DNA from: Lentzea albida
GTDB lineage: Bacteria; Actinomycetota; Actinomycetes; Mycobacteriales; Pseudonocardiaceae
Assembly: GCF_900111005.1 (NCBI RefSeq)
Contig: NZ_FOFV01000014.1
Span: 124,001 to 188,000, forward strand
Length of the DNA stretch: 64,000 nucleotides
Direction of reading: 5' to 3'
How positions within the stretch are numbered: position 1 is the first letter of the stretch; the number at the start of each line of letters is the position of its first letter. Shown here one piece after another: positions 56,961 to 64,000 of this stretch. The position numbers and the translations under genes are program-made. The notes beneath the pieces were generated by a model, which was given only the letters and a program-made list of their open reading frames with translations, did no database searches and had not been told where the DNA came from.

Positions 56961-58295
56961 TCACTGTCCCTTGTACTTCGCGGCGACCTTCTCGGCGAGA
57001 CCCTGACCGTTGTTCAGCGCGTCGTCCACGGACGTCGCACCCGCGATCGCGGAGCTGATCTGCTGCGACACCTGGGTGCCGAGGTCGGTGAACTCGGGGA
57101 TGCCGACGAACTGGATGCCGGGGGCCGGACGCTCCTGCACACCGGGGTTGAGCGGCTTCGCGCTCTTGATCGCGGCCTCGGCCATCGCGGAGAACGTGCC
57201 CGACGACTGCTTGTACTCGGCGCGCTGGTAGGTCGACGAGCGCTTGCCGTCCGGGACCTTCGACCAGCCGAGCGTCTTGCCCGCGAGCTCCTCGTAGCCC
57301 TTGCCGGACGCCCAGGAGATGAACTTCCAGGCGTTGTCCTGCTTCTTCGACGCCTTCTGGATGCCGAACGCCCAGGTGTAGAGCCAGCCGGAGCTGTCGG
57401 TCTTCACGACCGGGGCCTGGGTGAAGCCGAGCTTGCCCTTGACGGGGGAGTCGGCCGCTTCGAGCAGGCCCGCGGCGACCGTGGCGTCGTACCACATCGC
57501 GACCTTGCCCTGCGTCATGTTGTTGAGGCACTCGGCGAAGCCGGCCTGCGGGGCGCCGTTCTCACCGTGGGTGCGGACGAGGTCGACGTAGAACTTGGTG
57601 GCCTCCTTGAACTCCGGCGCGTTGACCTGCGCCTGCCAGTCCTTGGTGAACCACGTGCCGCCGAAGGTGTTCACGACCGTCGTCAGCGGCGCCATGACCT
57701 GGCCCCAGCCCGGCTGGCCGCGCAGGCAGATGCCGCGGACCTCGGGGGTGGAGACCTTCGCGGCGGCCTCGGCGACCTGCTGCCAGGTCGGCTTGTCGGG
57801 CAGCGTGACGCCCTTCTCGGCGAAGATGTCCTTGCGGTACATGAGGAACGACGACTCGCCGTAGAACGGCTGCGCGTAGACCTTGCCGTCGGCGGCGGTC
57901 AGCGACTGCTTGATCGGCTCGAGGATGTCGGCCTGGTCGAACCCGCTGTCCTTGGACACGAAGTCGTCCATCGGCGCGAGCCAGCCGTTCTTGGCGTACA
58001 TCGGCGTCTCGTAGTTGGAGATCGTCGCGACGTCGTACTGCCCGGCCTGGCTGGAGAAGTCCTGGCTGATCTTGTCGCGGACGTCGTTCTCGGGCAGCAC
58101 GGTGAAGTTCACCTTGATGCCCGTCTCCTTGGTGAAGTTGTCCGCGGTGAGCTTCTGCAGGTCCTGCATCTGCGGGTTGTTCACCATCAGGACGTTCACC
58201 GAGTTCTCACCGCCGCCCCCACCACCGGCTCCCGAGCAGGCGGACGCGAGCAGCAACACCGCGGTGGCGGCTCCGAGTGTGCGAATCGACGACAT
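56961..58295 (-). CDS. Extracellular solute-binding lipoprotein (polyol/sugar, SmoE-like)
   Basis: 444 aa. The signal peptide ends in the lipobox LLASAC (Cys20), followed by a Gly-rich linker, so the mature protein is lipid-anchored. The family-1 solute-binding fold shows NFTKETGIKVNFTVLPENDV, PFYGESSFLMYRKDIFAEKG and QGKVAMWYDATVAAGLLE, typical of sorbitol/mannitol-type binding proteins. GAAAGGAACCGACG precedes the ATG. It is separated from the DeoR-type regulator gene by 73 bp that contain a hairpin. Confidence 0.92.
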   Translation of the reverse strand: MSSIRTLGAATAVLLLASACSGAGGGGGGENSVNVLMVNNPQMQDLQKLTADNFTKETGIKVNFTVLPENDVRDKISQDFSSQAGQYDVATISNYETPMYAKNGWLAPMDDFVSKDSGFDQADILEPIKQSLTAADGKVYAQPFYGESSFLMYRKDIFAEKGVTLPDKPTWQQVAEAAAKVSTPEVRGICLRGQPGWGQVMAPLTTVVNTFGGTWFTKDWQAQVNAPEFKEATKFYVDLVRTHGENGAPQAGFAECLNNMTQGKVAMWYDATVAAGLLEAADSPVKGKLGFTQAPVVKTDSSGWLYTWAFGIQKASKKQDNAWKFISWASGKGYEELAGKTLGWSKVPDGKRSSTYQRAEYKQSSGTFSAMAEAAIKSAKPLNPGVQERPAPGIQFVGIPEFTDLGTQVSQQISSAIAGATSVDDALNNGQGLAEKVAAKYKGQ

Positions 58296-58316
58296 CGTCG
58301 GTTCCTTTCAAGGGTT

Positions 58317-58355
58317 TTCGGGCGCGTCGAACACAACGGGGGATGTACGCCCGAA
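58317..58355. promoter_or_regulatory. Inverted repeat between the DeoR gene and the binding-protein gene
   Basis: TTCGGGCG (58317-58324) and CGCCCGAA (58348-58355) form a perfect 8-bp inverted repeat with a 23-base gap. On the transcribed minus strand it is not followed by T, so it may be an operator or an RNA structure adjusting expression of the binding protein relative to the regulator. Confidence 0.35.
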
Positions 58356-58368
58356 GGGTGAGGGCAAG

Positions 58369-59130
58369 TCAGGCTCTGACGACCTTGGGGCCTAGCAACG
58401 TGTACCGGTGGGCCTCGTGCGCGCTGAGACCGCTGTCGGTGACGACCGCCTCCAGATCGGAGACCTCGGCGAACCGGTGGAAGCTGGACACGCCGAACTT
58501 CGTGTGCGTCCCGACGAAGATCTTCCTGCGGGACGCGCCGAGCGCCTTGGCCTTCACCGCGCCGACCGCCGGGTCGGGCGTGGTCAGGCCGTGCTCTCGG
58601 GAGATGCCGTTGGCGCCGATGTAGGCGAGGTCGATGACCATCTCGCCGAGCATCCTGGTGGTCCAGTGGTCCACAGTGGCCAGTGTGTGGCCCCTGACGC
58701 GACCGCCCAGCAGCAGGACGGTGCACGACGGGTGCTCGGACATCGCCGCCGCGGTCGGCAGCGACGCGGTGATGATCGTGAGCGGGTTGGTGGTGGGCAA
58801 CGCCTCCGCGACGAGTTGCGGCGTGTACCCCTCGTCGATGAAGACCGTCTCGGCGTCGTCGAGCCGTTCGGCGGCGGCCTTCGCGATCCGCCGCTTCTCC
58901 GGCACGTGGGACCCGGCGCGGAACCGGAGCCCCGTCTCGAAGCCGGCGCTCTCGACCGGGACGCCGCCACCGTGCGTGCGGCGGACCAGGCCGTGCTCGT
59001 CGAGCACGCGCAGGTCGCGCCTGACCGTTTCGGGAGCGACGCGCAGTTCCTGCGCCATCTCCACCACGTCGACCCGGCCGTCGGCGCGGGCCCTGGCCAG
59101 GATGCGCCGTTTGCGTTCCTCGGCTCGCAT
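58369..59130 (-). CDS. DeoR/GlpR-family transcriptional regulator
   Basis: 253 aa. The N-terminal helix-turn-helix RVDVVEMAQELRVAPETVRR, then DLRVLDEHGLVRRTHGGG, is the DeoR signature; the C-terminal sugar-phosphate-sensing domain has FIDEGYTPQLVAEAL and RKIFVGTHTKFGVSSF. Usually a repressor released by a phosphorylated sugar or polyol. Located directly upstream of, and co-oriented with, the ABC operon, it is the likely regulator of polyol uptake. A direct repeat and palindrome upstream (59180-59215) are candidate operators. ATG 59130 is chosen over longer options to 59226. Confidence 0.9.
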   Translation of the reverse strand: MRAEERKRRILARARADGRVDVVEMAQELRVAPETVRRDLRVLDEHGLVRRTHGGGVPVESAGFETGLRFRAGSHVPEKRRIAKAAAERLDDAETVFIDEGYTPQLVAEALPTTNPLTIITASLPTAAAMSEHPSCTVLLLGGRVRGHTLATVDHWTTRMLGEMVIDLAYIGANGISREHGLTTPDPAVGAVKAKALGASRRKIFVGTHTKFGVSSFHRFAEVSDLEAVVTDSGLSAHEAHRYTLLGPKVVRA

Positions 59131-59179
59131 GTCACCTGCCCACTCGGCTATCTGGTTGCCCGTTCGGGCCGTGCATAGA

Positions 59180-59215
59180 TGAAACACCCTTGAAACATTG
59201 TGGTCGGCACCACAA
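59180..59215. promoter_or_regulatory. Candidate operator: direct repeat plus palindrome upstream of the DeoR gene
   Basis: TGAAACA repeats at 59180-59186 and 59191-59197 (11-bp period; TGTTTCA on the coding strand of the regulator). Immediately beyond is the perfect 7-bp palindrome TTGTGGT-CGGC-ACCACAA (59198-59215). The site is 50-85 bp upstream of the DeoR start, in the divergent region. Confidence 0.5.
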
Positions 59216-59406
59216 CTGGGTGACATCCTGCCCGATTTTCGCCCGGTTCGCCCTGTGTGACGCCTCGTTCACGCAGGTCGACCAGACTGGGCACGCCCGA
59301 TTCGCCCTCCTCGTGTGCCCGGATGGCCTCCAGGCGACTGCTGAATTCGGTGGAACCGGGCGGGACGGCACGAAGTCCAACCAGGACCGACGAGGGGACG
59401 AGACGC

Positions 59407-59886
59407 ATGAAGTGGGCCGCTGGGTTGTTCGCCCTGGTGATCTTGGGTGCCGGCGTCCTGCTGGGCCTGACGGGCTTCACGAGGTTCGACCCGGCCGCGG
59501 GCACGAAAGCGGTTGCGGACTCGGGCGTTGCGCGGGTGACCGACTGCACGAGCAGGGGACCGGTCGGCAGGTACGGCTTCGGCACCTGGTGGATCTGCCA
59601 GGCCGACGTCGAGTGGGAGAGCGGGACGACGACACGAGTGACGGCCGAACCCGGTCAGCTCACACCGTCGGACAAGGGCACCGGTGTGGCCGTCGTGCAG
59701 CGGGGCGAGGGCGCGGTGCGCAACGGCTCCGGCAACGCGCCGGTGTACCGCGCGGACTTCGAGCCGAGCGTCTTCCTGGGCATCGGTTCGGTGCTCGGGG
59801 GCCTCGCGATCGGTGGGATCGGGGCGCTGGCCGTCATCGGCTCGCTGGCGTCCCGTCGCAGGAAAGCACAGGAGAGGGACTACTAG
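59407..59886 (+). CDS. Two-span membrane protein (DUF6346-like)
   Basis: 159 aa. A first span LFALVILGAGVLLGLTGF (about 6-23) and a second GIGSVLGGLAIGGIGALAVIGSLA (about 126-150) flank an extracytoplasmic beta-rich region with two Cys (TDCTSRG and WWICQADVEW). The pattern fits the actinomycete DUF6346/DUF3592-like group. It is the first gene of a four-gene operon with YbaB-, EspC- and WXG-like proteins, its stop touching the next ATG. Role in type VII secretion is suggested only by context. Confidence 0.7.
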   Translation: MKWAAGLFALVILGAGVLLGLTGFTRFDPAAGTKAVADSGVARVTDCTSRGPVGRYGFGTWWICQADVEWESGTTTRVTAEPGQLTPSDKGTGVAVVQRGEGAVRNGSGNAPVYRADFEPSVFLGIGSVLGGLAIGGIGALAVIGSLASRRRKAQERDY

Positions 59887-60348
59887 ATGAACCCGGCAGC
59901 AGCTGATCCCGACGCGATGATGCGCCAGTGGAACGAGCAGATCCAGGCGAAGCTCCGGCAGGCCGACGAGATGAAGCAGGTCGCGAACGCGGTCTCGGTG
60001 ACCCAGCGCTCCTCTGACGGCTCGGTGTCCGTCACGGTCGACCAGAACGGCATCGTCTCGGCGCTGGACCTGACCGACGCGGCGCTGCGCAAGCAGCCCG
60101 CGCAGCTGTCGGCCGACATCCTGGGCGCGATGCGGACCGCCCAGGCGCAGATCGCCGCCAAGATGCACGAGGTCATGGCGCCGATCATCGGTGAGGACTC
60201 CGCGACCATGGACGCGCTGATGGGCGGCTACGAGGAACGCTTCCCGGAGCCTCCGCCCGTGGACCCGACGCCTCCGCGTCCCACCGGTCCCGTTGATGAC
60301 GACGACTTCGGCGGGCACAACTTCGCCCGCGACGACAAGGGCTGGTGA
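59887..60348 (+). CDS. YbaB/EbfC-family protein, type VII-secretion-associated
   Basis: 153 aa. The core (MRQWNEQIQAKLRQADEMKQ, VTVDQNGIVSALDLTD, LSADILGAMRTAQAQIAAKM) matches YbaB/EbfC proteins, which dimerise and bind DNA, but members in type VII loci behave as partner or chaperone-like proteins. A Pro/Asp-rich tail follows (residues 115-153). Its ATG directly follows the stop of the membrane protein; its stop overlaps the GTG of the next gene. Confidence 0.82.
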   Translation: MNPAAADPDAMMRQWNEQIQAKLRQADEMKQVANAVSVTQRSSDGSVSVTVDQNGIVSALDLTDAALRKQPAQLSADILGAMRTAQAQIAAKMHEVMAPIIGEDSATMDALMGGYEERFPEPPPVDPTPPRPTGPVDDDDFGGHNFARDDKGW

Positions 60349-60692
60349 TCACCATGACCTCTCCCGGGTTCAACGTCCACACGCAGGCCATGCGCGATCA
60401 CGCCCGGCGGATCGACGGCATCGTGAAGCAGATCGAGACGGCCCAGCAGGCCATCGGGCAGGCCCAGATCAACGGCGCCAACGCGTACGGGATCCTCTGC
60501 AGCCCGTTGCTGGAGCCGCTCATGGGCACCATCGAGGCGGCCGGCACGGGTGCCGTCACCACCGCGCACGGCGTCGTCAACGCCACTGTGGACGGTGTCA
60601 ACGGGATGGCCGACGCGTACGACAACGTCGACCAGGCGCTGAGCGGCAACTTCAAGAAGATCGTCGAGAAGCTCGGGGAGCTGACGTCATGA
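60345..60692 (+). CDS. EspC/DUF2580-like type VII secretion target
   Basis: 115 aa from the GTG at 60345 (112 if the ATG at 60354 is used). FNVHTQAMRDHARRIDGIVK at the N-terminus and the helical hairpin up to YDNVDQALSGNFKKIVEKLG are typical of WXG100-sized excreted proteins of the ESX-associated EspC group. LCSPLLEPLMG in the middle is a frequent turn sequence. It is expected to pair with the WXG-like protein encoded next (ATGA overlap). Confidence 0.8.
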   Translation: MITMTSPGFNVHTQAMRDHARRIDGIVKQIETAQQAIGQAQINGANAYGILCSPLLEPLMGTIEAAGTGAVTTAHGVVNATVDGVNGMADAYDNVDQALSGNFKKIVEKLGELTS

Positions 60693-61564
60693 CCGCGCCG
60701 AACCCGTTGGTGGCTCCCGCTCCGCAGGCACCGGGCGCGCTCGCCGGCCTCAACCTGGTCGAGCCGGCGGCGGACGCGGTCTCGGCGGTCCAGCGCGGTG
60801 ACTGGGCGGAGGCGGGCATCAACGTCCTCGGCGCGGGCGTCGACGCGCTGGGCTTCCTGACCGACCCGTTCGGCACGCTGCTGTCGTCGGCGTTCGCGTG
60901 GTTCATCGAGCACGTCGAGCCGTTGACGTCGATGCTCAACTCCCTCGCGGGCAACCCCGGCGTGATCAACCAGAACGCCGCGACCTGGGGCAACGTCGCC
61001 GATCACCTCAAGAGGGCCGGCGAGGACATGGCCCGCGTGGTCGACGCCGACACCAGCGCGTGGCAGGGCGCCGCGGTCTCGGCCTACGCCGCCGTGGCCA
61101 AGGCGGAGGCGACCGGGGTGAAGGCCGCGGGTCTCGCCGCCGAGGGCGTCGGTGCCGCGCTGACCGGTGCGGGCGTCGCCGTCGCGACCGTGCGGACGAT
61201 CGTGCGAGACCTGATCTCGATGGCGATGAGCGAACTGGTGCAGGCGCTGATCCGCTGGGCCGCGGCCGCGCTGATCACCGTCGGCCTCGCCACGCCGGGC
61301 ATCGTCGCCGACGGCATCCGGCTGGTCATGAAGTGGGCCAAGAAGGTCTCGGACTGGCTCGAGAAGGTGATCACGACGATCAAGAACCTGTCGAAGGTCG
61401 TCAGCAAGATCTTCGAGATCCTGGAGAAGTGCAAGACGGGCCTGGCGGCGATCATGCCGAAGGGCGCGGCCGACGCCATCGTGGACACCACCGCGATCGG
61501 CATCGCGAAGAACCTGCCCACCGAGGCCGCGAAGGTCGACGACTCGCCCTACGCGACCAGGTGA
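60689..61564 (+). CDS. WXG-like/PPE-like type VII secretion-associated protein
   Basis: 291 aa. An Ala/Pro-rich start leads to a helical region ending in TSAWQGAAVSAYAAVAKAEA, a WxG-containing turn as in WXG100/PPE substrates (around residue 130). Then come hydrophobic helices (ALIRWAAAALITVGLATPGI) and a Lys-rich stretch KWAKKVSDWLEKVITTIKN. No toxin domain is recognisable at the C-terminus. It may be a secreted effector or a pore-associated partner; the secretion machinery itself is not in the window. Confidence 0.72.
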   Translation: MTAPNPLVAPAPQAPGALAGLNLVEPAADAVSAVQRGDWAEAGINVLGAGVDALGFLTDPFGTLLSSAFAWFIEHVEPLTSMLNSLAGNPGVINQNAATWGNVADHLKRAGEDMARVVDADTSAWQGAAVSAYAAVAKAEATGVKAAGLAAEGVGAALTGAGVAVATVRTIVRDLISMAMSELVQALIRWAAAALITVGLATPGIVADGIRLVMKWAKKVSDWLEKVITTIKNLSKVVSKIFEILEKCKTGLAAIMPKGAADAIVDTTAIGIAKNLPTEAAKVDDSPYATR

Positions 61565-61570
61565 GAACGC

Positions 61571-61596
61571 GGGGGTGGCCTGTCCAGGCCACCCCC
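61571..61596. terminator. Bidirectional terminator between the T7SS-like operon and the glucosidase
   Basis: GGGGGTGGCC (61571-61580) and GGCCACCCCC (61587-61596) form a perfect 10-bp stem with a 6-base loop (two further inner pairs possible), located between convergent genes, 7 bases after one stop and 9 before the other. Confidence 0.75.
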
Positions 61597-61605
61597 ACCT
61601 TCCCC

Positions 61606-63084
61606 CTACAGCCAGGCCGCCGCGTCCGCGGGCAGCTTGCCGTCCTCCAGCGGAACGCTGGACAACGTTGGCATGCCCGGCAGCGCGATCGGCGCGTCCG
61701 ACAGGTTGACCACGCAGGTGTGGTCGCCGCGCCGGAACGCCAGCACGTCGTCGCCGAGGTCGAGCCACTCCAGGTCGCCGTCGATGCCGCGGCGCTGCGC
61801 GAACACCTCGCGGTACAGGGCGAGCATCGAGGCGGGGTCGTCCTGCTGGGCCGCGACCGAGAAGTCCTGCCAGTTCTCCGGCTGCGGCAACCAGCTCGGT
61901 CCGTCCTCAGTGGACCAGGGCAGCGGCACGCGGCAGCCGTCGCGACCCCGGTCGGTGAAGCCGGAGCGGTGCCACACCGGGTCCTCGCGCAGCTCGTCCG
62001 GCAGGTCCTCGACCTCCCAGAGCCCCAGCTCCTCGCCCTGGTAGACGTACACGCCACCGGGCAGCGCGGCGGTGAGCATGATCGCCGCGCGGGCCCTGCG
62101 CGTGCCCAGTTCGAAGTCGGTCGGGGCGCCGTGCTGCCGGTCCGCGAAGGAGAAGCCGGTCTTCTCGCGGCCGTAGCGGGTCACGTGCCTCGTGACGTCG
62201 TGGTTGGAGAGCACCCAGGTCGGCGGCGCGCCAACGGGTTCGTGCGCGGCGAGCGTGCTGTCGACGACCTTGCGCAGCTCGCCGGCGTCCCACGGGCAGC
62301 ACAGGAAGTCGAAGTTGAACGCGCTGTGCATCTCGTCCTGGCGCAGGTAGCGGGCGAACCGCACCGGGTCCGGCAGCCACATCTCGCCGACGAGGATGCG
62401 GTCGCCGTCGTACTCGTCGACGATCTGGCGCCAGCGGCGGTAGATGTCGTGCACGCCGTCCTGGTCGGAGTAGGGGAGATCGGCGTTGGGCCTGGAGAAG
62501 TCCTTCACCAGGCCGTCGGCCACGTCGATGCGGAAGCCGTCGACGCCGCGGTCGAGCCAGAACCGGAGGATGTCCTCGAACTCGTCGTGGACGACGGGGT
62601 TCTCCCAGTTGAAGTCCGGCTGTTCGGCGGCGTAGAGGTGCAGGTACCAGCGGCCGTCGTTGAGCCTGCTCCACGCGGGGCCGCCGAACCGCGACTGCCA
62701 GTCGTTCGGCAGGTCCTCGGTGTCGCGGACGTGGAAGCGGTCCCACAGGCCGTCCTTGAACCACGGGTGCTGGTCGCTGCAGTGGTTCGGGACGAGGTCG
62801 ATGATGATCCGGATGCCGAGGCCGTGCGCGTCCGCGATCAGCTTCTCGGCGTCGGCGAGCGACCCGAACACCGGCTCGATGTCGCGGTAGTCCGCCACGT
62901 CGTAGCCGCCGTCCGCGAGCGGGCTCGGGTACCAGGGGTTCAGCCAGATCGCGTCGAAACCGAGGCTCGCGATGTGCTGGAGCTTGGCGCGGAGGCCGGC
63001 GATGTCACCGATGCCGTCCCCGTTCCCGTCCGCGAAGCTGCGCAGGTAGACCTGGTAGATGGATGCGTTGCGCCACCAACTCAT
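61606..63084 (-). CDS. GH13 alpha-glucosidase / alpha-amylase family enzyme
   Basis: 492 aa. The four GH13 regions are present: DLVPNHCSD, GFRIDVADG (nucleophile Asp), LVGEMWL (acid/base Glu) and LSNHDVTRH. YQVYLRSFADGNGDGIGDI with a Ca-binding NGDGIGD loop is usual for oligo-1,6- and alpha-1,4-glucosidases acting on short maltodextrins. No signal peptide, so it hydrolyses sugars after import. AAAGGA lies 7 bases before the ATG at 63084. It follows the MalG-type permease by 11 bp and completes a maltose/trehalose-type uptake operon entering from the right edge. Confidence 0.93.
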   Translation of the reverse strand: MSWWRNASIYQVYLRSFADGNGDGIGDIAGLRAKLQHIASLGFDAIWLNPWYPSPLADGGYDVADYRDIEPVFGSLADAEKLIADAHGLGIRIIIDLVPNHCSDQHPWFKDGLWDRFHVRDTEDLPNDWQSRFGGPAWSRLNDGRWYLHLYAAEQPDFNWENPVVHDEFEDILRFWLDRGVDGFRIDVADGLVKDFSRPNADLPYSDQDGVHDIYRRWRQIVDEYDGDRILVGEMWLPDPVRFARYLRQDEMHSAFNFDFLCCPWDAGELRKVVDSTLAAHEPVGAPPTWVLSNHDVTRHVTRYGREKTGFSFADRQHGAPTDFELGTRRARAAIMLTAALPGGVYVYQGEELGLWEVEDLPDELREDPVWHRSGFTDRGRDGCRVPLPWSTEDGPSWLPQPENWQDFSVAAQQDDPASMLALYREVFAQRRGIDGDLEWLDLGDDVLAFRRGDHTCVVNLSDAPIALPGMPTLSSVPLEDGKLPADAAAWL

Positions 63085-63095
63085 CTGGTGTCCTT

Positions 63096-63929
63096 TCAGC
63101 CTTTTACGCCGCCCGCGGTGAGCCCCGCGAGGATGTGCCGCTGGAACGCCAGGAACAGCGCCACCATCGGCAGGCTCGCCAGCACGAGGCCCGCGAGCAG
63201 GAGGTTGATCGGGGTGTCCGGCGCGAAGCGTTGAAGCGCAACGCTGAGCGTCTGCTTCGCCGGATCGGGGAACACGAGCAGCGGCCAGATGAAGTCCTTC
63301 CACGCCGCCACGACCGCGAAGATCGAGACGACGGCGAGGATGGGCCGCGAGATCGGCAGCACGATGCGCACGAGGGTGGTCCAGGTGCCCGCGCCGTCGA
63401 TCCTGGCCGCTTCGAGGAGCTCTTCCGGGATCTGGTCGAAGAAGCGTTTGAGCAGGTAGACGTTCAGCGCGTTCGCCGCGGCCGGCAACCAGATGCCCGC
63501 CGGGTTGTTCAGCAGGTCGAGGTCGGTGAGCGTCAGGTAGACCGGTACGAGCACGGCCGTCGAGGGCAACATCAGCGTCGCCAGCATCAGGCCCATGATC
63601 GCGCCGCCGAAGATCGGGCGCAGTTTGCTCAGCGCGTAGGCCGCGGGGACGATCACGGCCATCTGCACCGCCCACGCGCCGATCGCGACGACGAGCGTGT
63701 TGACGAAGAACTTGCCGAGTTCCATGTAGTTCCAGGCCTCGACGTACGCGCCCGGTTCCCACGTCCGCGGCAGGATCGTCGGTGGTTGCTGGGCCAGTTC
63801 CGCCGGCGGCTTGAACGCGCCGAGCAGCACCCAGACGAGCGGGAGCAGGAACGCGGCGGTGAACAGGACCAGCGTGATCGTGAGGACGACCCAGTAGAGC
63901 GGGCCGGTGTTCTTCGTGAGCGTCCTCAT
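63096..63929 (-). CDS. Carbohydrate ABC transporter permease (MalG-type)
   Basis: 277 aa with six spans. The EAA loop is ELLEAARIDGAGTWTTLVRI (about residue 180). FLLPLVWVLLGAFKPPAEL and WEPGAYVEAWNYMELG are typical of alpha-glucoside (AglG/ThuG-like) permeases. The ATG at 63929 overlaps the stop of the preceding permease gene (ATGA). Partner of the glucosidase gene downstream. Confidence 0.92.
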   Translation of the reverse strand: MRTLTKNTGPLYWVVLTITLVLFTAAFLLPLVWVLLGAFKPPAELAQQPPTILPRTWEPGAYVEAWNYMELGKFFVNTLVVAIGAWAVQMAVIVPAAYALSKLRPIFGGAIMGLMLATLMLPSTAVLVPVYLTLTDLDLLNNPAGIWLPAAANALNVYLLKRFFDQIPEELLEAARIDGAGTWTTLVRIVLPISRPILAVVSIFAVVAAWKDFIWPLLVFPDPAKQTLSVALQRFAPDTPINLLLAGLVLASLPMVALFLAFQRHILAGLTAGGVKG

Positions 63930-64000
63930 GCGTCGGCCTTCTTCGTGATCTTGAGGTAGAGGAAGGAGAAGACGCCCAGCACCGCGAACAGGATCAGGCT
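63926..64000 (-). CDS. Sugar ABC transporter permease (MalF-type), C-terminal fragment
   Basis: Only the last 24 codons are inside the window: a hydrophobic helix (SLILFAVLGVFSFLYLK) followed by ITKKADA and TGA. This is the usual end of a MalF-type permease, and the 4-bp overlap with the MalG-type gene supports it. The rest of the gene, and probably a solute-binding protein, lie beyond the right edge. Confidence 0.75.
   Translation of the reverse strand, partial: SLILFAVLGVFSFLYLKITKKADA

Noticed and set aside
1..64000. CRISPR arrays, rRNA operons, prophage modules, defence islands
   Set aside because: No regularly spaced repeats, no rRNA-like sequence, and no capsid, integrase, restriction or Cas genes were seen on either strand. 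The lone Uma2 and HNH proteins are insufficient.

Overview
This 64 kb window is high-GC chromosomal DNA from a filamentous actinomycete. The best guess is a member of the Pseudonocardiales (Lentzea, Saccharothrix or Amycolatopsis-like). The evidence is strong G/C third-position bias, many GTG and TTG starts, 4-bp ATGA/GTGA gene overlaps, a geosmin synthase, an AfsR-type SARP regulator, an incomplete conservon (sensor kinase, roadblock, DUF742), an XRE-DUF5753/DUF397 pair, and ABC sugar importers without their own ATPase. I see no rRNA, functional tRNA, CRISPR array, prophage or intact insertion sequence. The genus call is inference.

Layout. 1-6.6 kb: a compact two-strand cluster with a methyltransferase (cut by the left edge), a YbhN-like membrane protein, a creatininase-family amidohydrolase, an MDR oxidoreductase, a CDP-alcohol phosphatidyltransferase, a DoxX-like protein, a RibD-type reductase and a membrane sulfatase-like protein. 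6.6-12.8 kb: two DinB proteins, a lipoprotein, a PAP2 phosphatase, a two-component system whose kinase has an unusual C-terminal membrane/extracytoplasmic extension, and a FAD monooxygenase. 12.8-16.6 kb: an acetate-type symporter with its DUF485 partner, divergent from an OFA-family carboxylate transporter with a 41-aa small subunit; both promoters carry the same 10-bp motif. 16.6-23.2 kb: an incomplete conservon, a nitroreductase and an AfsR/SARP regulator. 23.2-31.4 kb: a Uma2 protein, geosmin synthase, a second FAD monooxygenase, a DUF6461-like protein and a secreted chitobiase.

31.4-41.1 kb: a PfkB kinase and SurE, small membrane proteins, MarR with an alpha/beta hydrolase, a TetR and glycolate-oxidase-type pair, a glycosyltransferase, an aminotransferase, a secreted PI-PLC-like protein, a degenerate tRNA-like sequence and a cold-shock protein. 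41.2-46.1 kb: a six-gene, translationally coupled methionine-salvage-type operon led by an SfnB/DszC-like flavin monooxygenase and ending in prolyl aminopeptidase. 46.1-50.8 kb: a secreted polysaccharide-lyase-like protein preceded by a long hairpin over its Shine-Dalgarno sequence, an acetyltransferase, an asparaginase, a DUF222-HNH protein and an XRE/DUF397 pair. 50.8-54.2 kb: a radical-SAM-like gene that has lost its iron-sulfur cysteines, beside a two-component system.

54.2-59.1 kb: a polyol-type ABC uptake operon with a zinc dehydrogenase and a DeoR regulator. 59.4-61.6 kb: a small type VII secretion-associated operon. 61.6-64 kb: a GH13 alpha-glucosidase with part of a maltose-type ABC importer, cut by the right edge.

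Most likely to repay follow-up: the cysteine-less radical SAM gene, the divergent MtnA and monooxygenase in the salvage operon, the conservon without its GTPase coupled to a transporter, the first 6.6-kb cluster, the hairpin at 46136-46190, and the shared operator between the two organic-acid transporters.
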